From an uncultured Bacteroidales bacterium (GTDB taxonomy: Bacteria > Bacteroidota > Bacteroidia > Bacteroidales > FEN-979), in assembly GCA_903915465.1 (NCBI GenBank), contig CAIWTA010000091.1:1-45267 (forward strand): DNA of 45,267 nucleotides, given 5' to 3'. The translations under genes and the position numbers were made by a program. Positions 41,002 to 45,267 of the stretch are shown piece after piece. The notes beneath the pieces are model-generated. The model saw only the letters and a program-made list of their open reading frames with translations, was not told the DNA's origin and searched no databases. Position 1 is the stretch's first letter; the number at the start of each line of letters is the position of its first letter.

Positions 41002-43155
41002 ATGAAAAAATCACTGTTACTTTCAATCGTCCTGGTCATTACCGGGCTCAGTTCATTTGCCCAATGGGAATGGCAAAATCAAACACCGCAAGGAAATCAG
41101 TTGAATTCGGTTTTTTTTACCGGTGCCAATACCGGGTACGCAGTCGGTATTGACGGAACTATCCTTAAAACCATTAACGGAGGTACAACCTGGACTGCTG
41201 AATCAAGCGGTACAAACTATAGTCTTACATCCGTATTCTTTCCCGATGCGAATACAGGGTATGCAACTGGGATTGATCACCCTTCCGCGAGCATTTGGAA
41301 TGGAATAATCCTTAAAACCATAGATGGTGGATCGACCTGGACAGATGTTTTAGGTGGAGGTTGGTCAGGCTTTAATTCGGTTTATTTTACCGATTCCTTT
41401 ACCGGTTATGCCGTCGGGCGTTATGGAGCAATCTTAAGAACTTCAGATGGCGGGATAACCTGGAATAATCAATCGTCACAGGCTAATAGCTTAACATCCG
41501 TTTACTTTCCCGCAACCGATACAGGCTATGCTGTCGGTGAAGGTGGAACAATCCTAAAAACCATCGATGGAGGCACAAACTGGACTGTTCAATCCAGCGG
41601 AACAACCGGTTTCCTTTATTCAGTTTACTTTACCGATGCCAGTACCGGTTATGCTGTGGGTGGTGATAACAGTATTGGGGGAATTATCCTAAAAACAATC
41701 AATGGAGGTACAACCTGGGTTGCTCAAACAAGTGGGACTCCGATGCCACTGCATTCAGTTTACGTTAATGATGACAATACCGGGTGTGCGGTGGGTGATT
41801 ATGGAACGATCTTAAAAACAATCAATGGAGGCACAACCTGGACGGTTCAACTGAGTGGAACATCCTATTTATTATATTTCGTTTGCTCTGCAAATCCTGG
41901 TAAATTATACGTTGTGGGGGATTATGGAACCATCTTTACAACCATCGATGGGGGATCAACATGGACTGCCTTATCTGGTTGTATCACGACCGATCTTTTA
42001 TCCTCCGTTTTCTTTACTGATGCCAATACCGGTTATGCCGTAGGAGGTGTGGATAATCATTGGGACGAAACAGTTGGTATAATTCTTAAAACCACTAACG
42101 GAGGCAATACCTGGAGCAGTATATGGACCGGACAGACCTACCATTTAAATTCCGTGTTTTTCACGGATGGGAATACAGGTTATGCAGTCGGATATGTATT
42201 TGAATTTTGGAATGGCAAACTTACAAAGGGAGCCATTCTTAAAACAACTGATGGGGGAACAACATGGAACAGTCAATATTCAACTGTTTTGCAGGAATCC
42301 TTTAATTCTGTCTATTTTACGGATTCAAATACCGGCTATATTGCATGCGGAGGAGGTACCATCCTGAAAACAAGCGATGCCGGACAGACCTGGGCAACTC
42401 AATCGAGTGGAACTACTTCTTTATACTCAATTTACTTTCCGGATGTCACGACAGGATATGCTGCAGGTCCCATATGTTTTATCAAAACTACCAATGGGGG
42501 CTCAACCTGGACAGCCCAAACGTTTCCGTGGTATACTGGCACTTCAGTTTTCTTTACAAGTGCCGATACAGGGTATGTGACAGGAGCTAGTCCTTTTGGT
42601 GGTGGAAGTATCTCAAAAACCACTGACGGGGGAACGACCTGGGTTACCATAGAAACCACAAACTACATGTCTTCCGTTTACTTTACTGATATGAACACGG
42701 GGTATGCAGTGGGTGGAATGGGAACAATCTTAAAAACCACCGATGGTGGCACAACCTGGGGCGATTTATCTATTAAAACATATAATAATTTGGCCTCTCT
42801 TTTCTTTCCCGATCCCAACACAGGTTGGATCGTAGGAGCTAATGGCACCATCCTTAACACTACCAATGGAGGAACGACAGGTATAAATGAAGCAAAGCAA
42901 CCCGGTTGTTCAGAAATCTCCCTGAAGATTTATCCCAATCCCGCTTTTGAAAAAATTTCGATCGAATCGTCCGAACTTGGAAATATAATGAATGGGACCG
43001 TCTTTGTTCATGGAATGACTGGCCAGGAATTGATCAATCAAAAGGTACAGGGTCCAGGGGTGGAAATAAATGTCAGTTCACTTCCAGCCGGGATCTATTT
43101 TATCAGATATATGGATAAGGAAAAGACAGAGTCAGGCAAGTTTATCAAGGAATAA
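41002..43155 (+). CDS. Secreted Ycf48/BNR-like beta-propeller protein with T9SS type-A sorting domain
   Basis: Signal peptide; 14 copies of a GTILKTxxGGTTW motif preceded by SVYFTDxNTGYAVG; C-terminal LKIYPNPAFEKISIES...GIYFIRYMDKEKTESGKFIKE. Confidence 0.88.
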   Translation: MKKSLLLSIVLVITGLSSFAQWEWQNQTPQGNQLNSVFFTGANTGYAVGIDGTILKTINGGTTWTAESSGTNYSLTSVFFPDANTGYATGIDHPSASIWNGIILKTIDGGSTWTDVLGGGWSGFNSVYFTDSFTGYAVGRYGAILRTSDGGITWNNQSSQANSLTSVYFPATDTGYAVGEGGTILKTIDGGTNWTVQSSGTTGFLYSVYFTDASTGYAVGGDNSIGGIILKTINGGTTWVAQTSGTPMPLHSVYVNDDNTGCAVGDYGTILKTINGGTTWTVQLSGTSYLLYFVCSANPGKLYVVGDYGTIFTTIDGGSTWTALSGCITTDLLSSVFFTDANTGYAVGGVDNHWDETVGIILKTTNGGNTWSSIWTGQTYHLNSVFFTDGNTGYAVGYVFEFWNGKLTKGAILKTTDGGTTWNSQYSTVLQESFNSVYFTDSNTGYIACGGGTILKTSDAGQTWATQSSGTTSLYSIYFPDVTTGYAAGPICFIKTTNGGSTWTAQTFPWYTGTSVFFTSADTGYVTGASPFGGGSISKTTDGGTTWVTIETTNYMSSVYFTDMNTGYAVGGMGTILKTTDGGTTWGDLSIKTYNNLASLFFPDPNTGWIVGANGTILNTTNGGTTGINEAKQPGCSEISLKIYPNPAFEKISIESSELGNIMNGTVFVHGMTGQELINQKVQGPGVEINVSSLPAGIYFIRYMDKEKTESGKFIKE

Positions 43156-43185
43156 ACATAAAAATCTTTGCATCTTTGTCATACA

Positions 43186-45267
43186 TTGATATCTCACATA
43201 CGACATACCTGGCTAACAATTTTCCTGATCCTTATATTCAGCGTAAAAATATTTGCTCAACTATCCGCGGAGGATAAACTCAGGCAACAAATTGCAAAGG
43301 AGACCAATGACACCATCAAAGTAAAACTGCTGATAAAACTTGCTACAAATTATTCCATCCGTAACAGATATGCTATTCGAGGTGATTCAGAACAATTTGT
43401 ATGTTTAAGAGAAGCCCGTAAACTGTCGAAGAAAACCGATTTCAGGTATGGACTGGTTTGGGGTCAGTATTATGATGCGCTTCGGCTTTATTACAATGGC
43501 AGTTATGATAAATCACTGGCCAGCTATAAAAGCTGCATTGCCGGGTTGGATTCTCTTGGCATTATCCAATCTAAAAACAGTCCTCTCGGCACAATCAATG
43601 TCCTGTTCACTGCAATGGGTAAAGAAACAGAGGAATTCCAGTATTATTCAGCCAGGGCTGCTGACTATAAACGCACCGGACCAAAGGAAAACCTGGCCGA
43701 TTGCTATTTTGGGATTGCCGGACATTACGCCTATCTCGGGGATTACGACAAATCAATTGAATATATCCTGCGCGCCCGGGAATTGTATGAAACTTTTGAT
43801 CCCTTCGGTTATGCCACTGCAACCGGGGTTGTGGGATACTATTATCTTCTCTGGGGAAACCTGGATAAAGCCCAGCCTTATATCGAATCAGGACTTAGGG
43901 AATTTAAGCTGATGCAGGATTCCTCGATAATTTCCTTTATGTACAATGCGCTTGGAGACCTGTCGCTGAGGAGACAAGACTACAAAACTGCACTGCTGAA
44001 TTACAGTTATGTGAAAAATTACTGGAGCGCTATCGACACTGCATATATTTCCCTTGATCTCGTAAGCATTGCTGCAGTCTATTTACAATTGAATGAGCCT
44101 GACAGTGCAAACAATTTTCTCATTCAAGCCCGAAAGATGCAGAAAAATAAAAACCTTACCATGATTTCCTCACATGGTCCCTTGGAAATTGATTACCATT
44201 ACTACCTATATTACAAGGCAACCTACAATCACATTCTGGCATTGAAATGTTTAAAAAATGCGCTGAGAGAGGCTCAAATGATAAAATACATTCCGCTAAT
44301 ACTTAAATACACCAATGAACTTCATTTCTACTTGCTGCAAAAAGGGGATTCACTCCAAGCTCTCCGCTACCTGGTTCAATATCAGGCCTTACAAGATTCC
44401 GTCAATAAAATGAACACCCAGGCCCGGATCGCAAGTTTTGAAATTGAGCAGCAACAGCAGGCGAAAGAGAATGAAATTGAACATTTGCAAGTGCAAAAGA
44501 AAGAACAACAAAACTACTACCTGATTGGTGGGGCGTTTTTGCTGCTGATCGTCATGGCTGTGATCAGCCTCATTCTTTACAGAAGAAAAAGAGACAAAGA
44601 GCAGCTAACTTCAGATTTCAAAAGCCAACTGGCCCAGGCCGAAACCAAAGCCTTGCGGGCGCAAATGAATCCACATTTCATTTTTAATTCCCTCAATTCC
44701 ATCAACAGCTTTGTGATGGATCAAAAGCATGAGATTGCTTCGGATTACCTGATCAAATTCTCAAAACTGATCCGCCTGATTCTGGACAATTCACGCAGTG
44801 AAACCATCTCCATTGAAAAAGAACTTGAAACCTTGAAGTTATATGTATTGCTTGAGGCTGCCCGTTTTGATAATAAATTCAAATGTGTTTATCACATAAG
44901 CGATGATGTAAACCCCAGTTCTGTCATGATACCGCCCATGCTGCTCCAGCCGTTCGTAGAAAACGCAATATGGCACGGGCTGATGCAGAAAGAAGGTGAA
45001 GGAACCATTACCATTGAGATAGCCATGAACAGTGAGCAGATAACAGATGACGGTGAACAGCATTTACGAATCTCAATTTCGGATGACGGCATTGGTCGGG
45101 AAAAAGCAGCAGAACTGAAAAGCAAATCCGCAACTCACACATCGCATGGTTTAAAGGTCACCTCGCAGCGGATCGACATGATGAACAAGCTCAATTCCAC
45201 TTGGGCGAAGTTGAATATTGTTGATTTGAAGGATATGCAGGGTTGCGCGATGGGAACCAGGGTGGAA
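43186..45267 (+). CDS. TPR + TM + LytS-type sensor histidine kinase (3' end truncated by window; start uncertain, possible TTG)
   Basis: Frame stays open to the window end, so it is absent from the ORF track; signal-like WLTIFLILIFSVKIFAQ; TPR-like repeats; LIGGAFLLLIVMAVISLILYRRKR TM; QMNPHFIFNSLNSI phospho-His; LQPFVENAIWHGL; DDGIGR. Confidence 0.88.
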   Translation, partial: MISHIRHTWLTIFLILIFSVKIFAQLSAEDKLRQQIAKETNDTIKVKLLIKLATNYSIRNRYAIRGDSEQFVCLREARKLSKKTDFRYGLVWGQYYDALRLYYNGSYDKSLASYKSCIAGLDSLGIIQSKNSPLGTINVLFTAMGKETEEFQYYSARAADYKRTGPKENLADCYFGIAGHYAYLGDYDKSIEYILRARELYETFDPFGYATATGVVGYYYLLWGNLDKAQPYIESGLREFKLMQDSSIISFMYNALGDLSLRRQDYKTALLNYSYVKNYWSAIDTAYISLDLVSIAAVYLQLNEPDSANNFLIQARKMQKNKNLTMISSHGPLEIDYHYYLYYKATYNHILALKCLKNALREAQMIKYIPLILKYTNELHFYLLQKGDSLQALRYLVQYQALQDSVNKMNTQARIASFEIEQQQQAKENEIEHLQVQKKEQQNYYLIGGAFLLLIVMAVISLILYRRKRDKEQLTSDFKSQLAQAETKALRAQMNPHFIFNSLNSINSFVMDQKHEIASDYLIKFSKLIRLILDNSRSETISIEKELETLKLYVLLEAARFDNKFKCVYHISDDVNPSSVMIPPMLLQPFVENAIWHGLMQKEGEGTITIEIAMNSEQITDDGEQHLRISISDDGIGREKAAELKSKSATHTSHGLKVTSQRIDMMNKLNSTWAKLNIVDLKDMQGCAMGTRVE

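Noticed and set aside
41123-42866. Several 60-80 aa alternative-frame ORFs inside the 14-repeat gene
   Set aside because: They recur because the underlying DNA repeats; shadow frames of 41002-43155.
41002-43155. Repeated DNA considered as a CRISPR array
   Set aside because: Repeats are degenerate, in frame, about 120-165 nt apart and encode a protein motif; no direct-repeat/spacer structure. No CRISPR array seen anywhere in the window.
43448-43912. 154-aa plus-strand ORF
   Set aside because: Out-of-frame shadow within the histidine kinase, whose own frame stays open to the window end and has clear domains.

Overview
The window looks like a Bacteroidota chromosome segment, judged from gene order and from type-A T9SS C-terminal domains. 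Bases 1-17.6 kb hold the merged str/S10/spc/alpha ribosomal super-operon: rpsG end, fusA, rpsJ through rplQ, with secY, map, infA, rpmJ and rpoA. Two small genes in it, rpmD and rpmJ, fall below the ORF-track cutoff. Next come eno, an MTA/purine phosphorylase, a CcmF-like haem lyase, pcm, a Gfo/Idh/MocA oxidoreductase - lipoprotein - sugar transferase trio, an S9 peptidase, a DUF3108 protein and an APC permease. From about 31.6 kb the content is more accessory: a YbjQ-like remnant, palindromic sites, a DNRLRE/PKD T9SS protein, a five-gene deacetylase/GNAT/ACP/SDR/AMP-ligase cluster containing a palindromic repeat, and a possible integration scar. The last 5 kb carry the best candidate for a new system: a LytTR response regulator, a two-copy 21-bp tandem repeat abutting a Bacteroidetes-type promoter, a secreted 14-repeat Ycf48/BNR-like protein, and a TPR/LytS-type histidine kinase that runs off the window. 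All calls come from reading the sequence. No database search was run.
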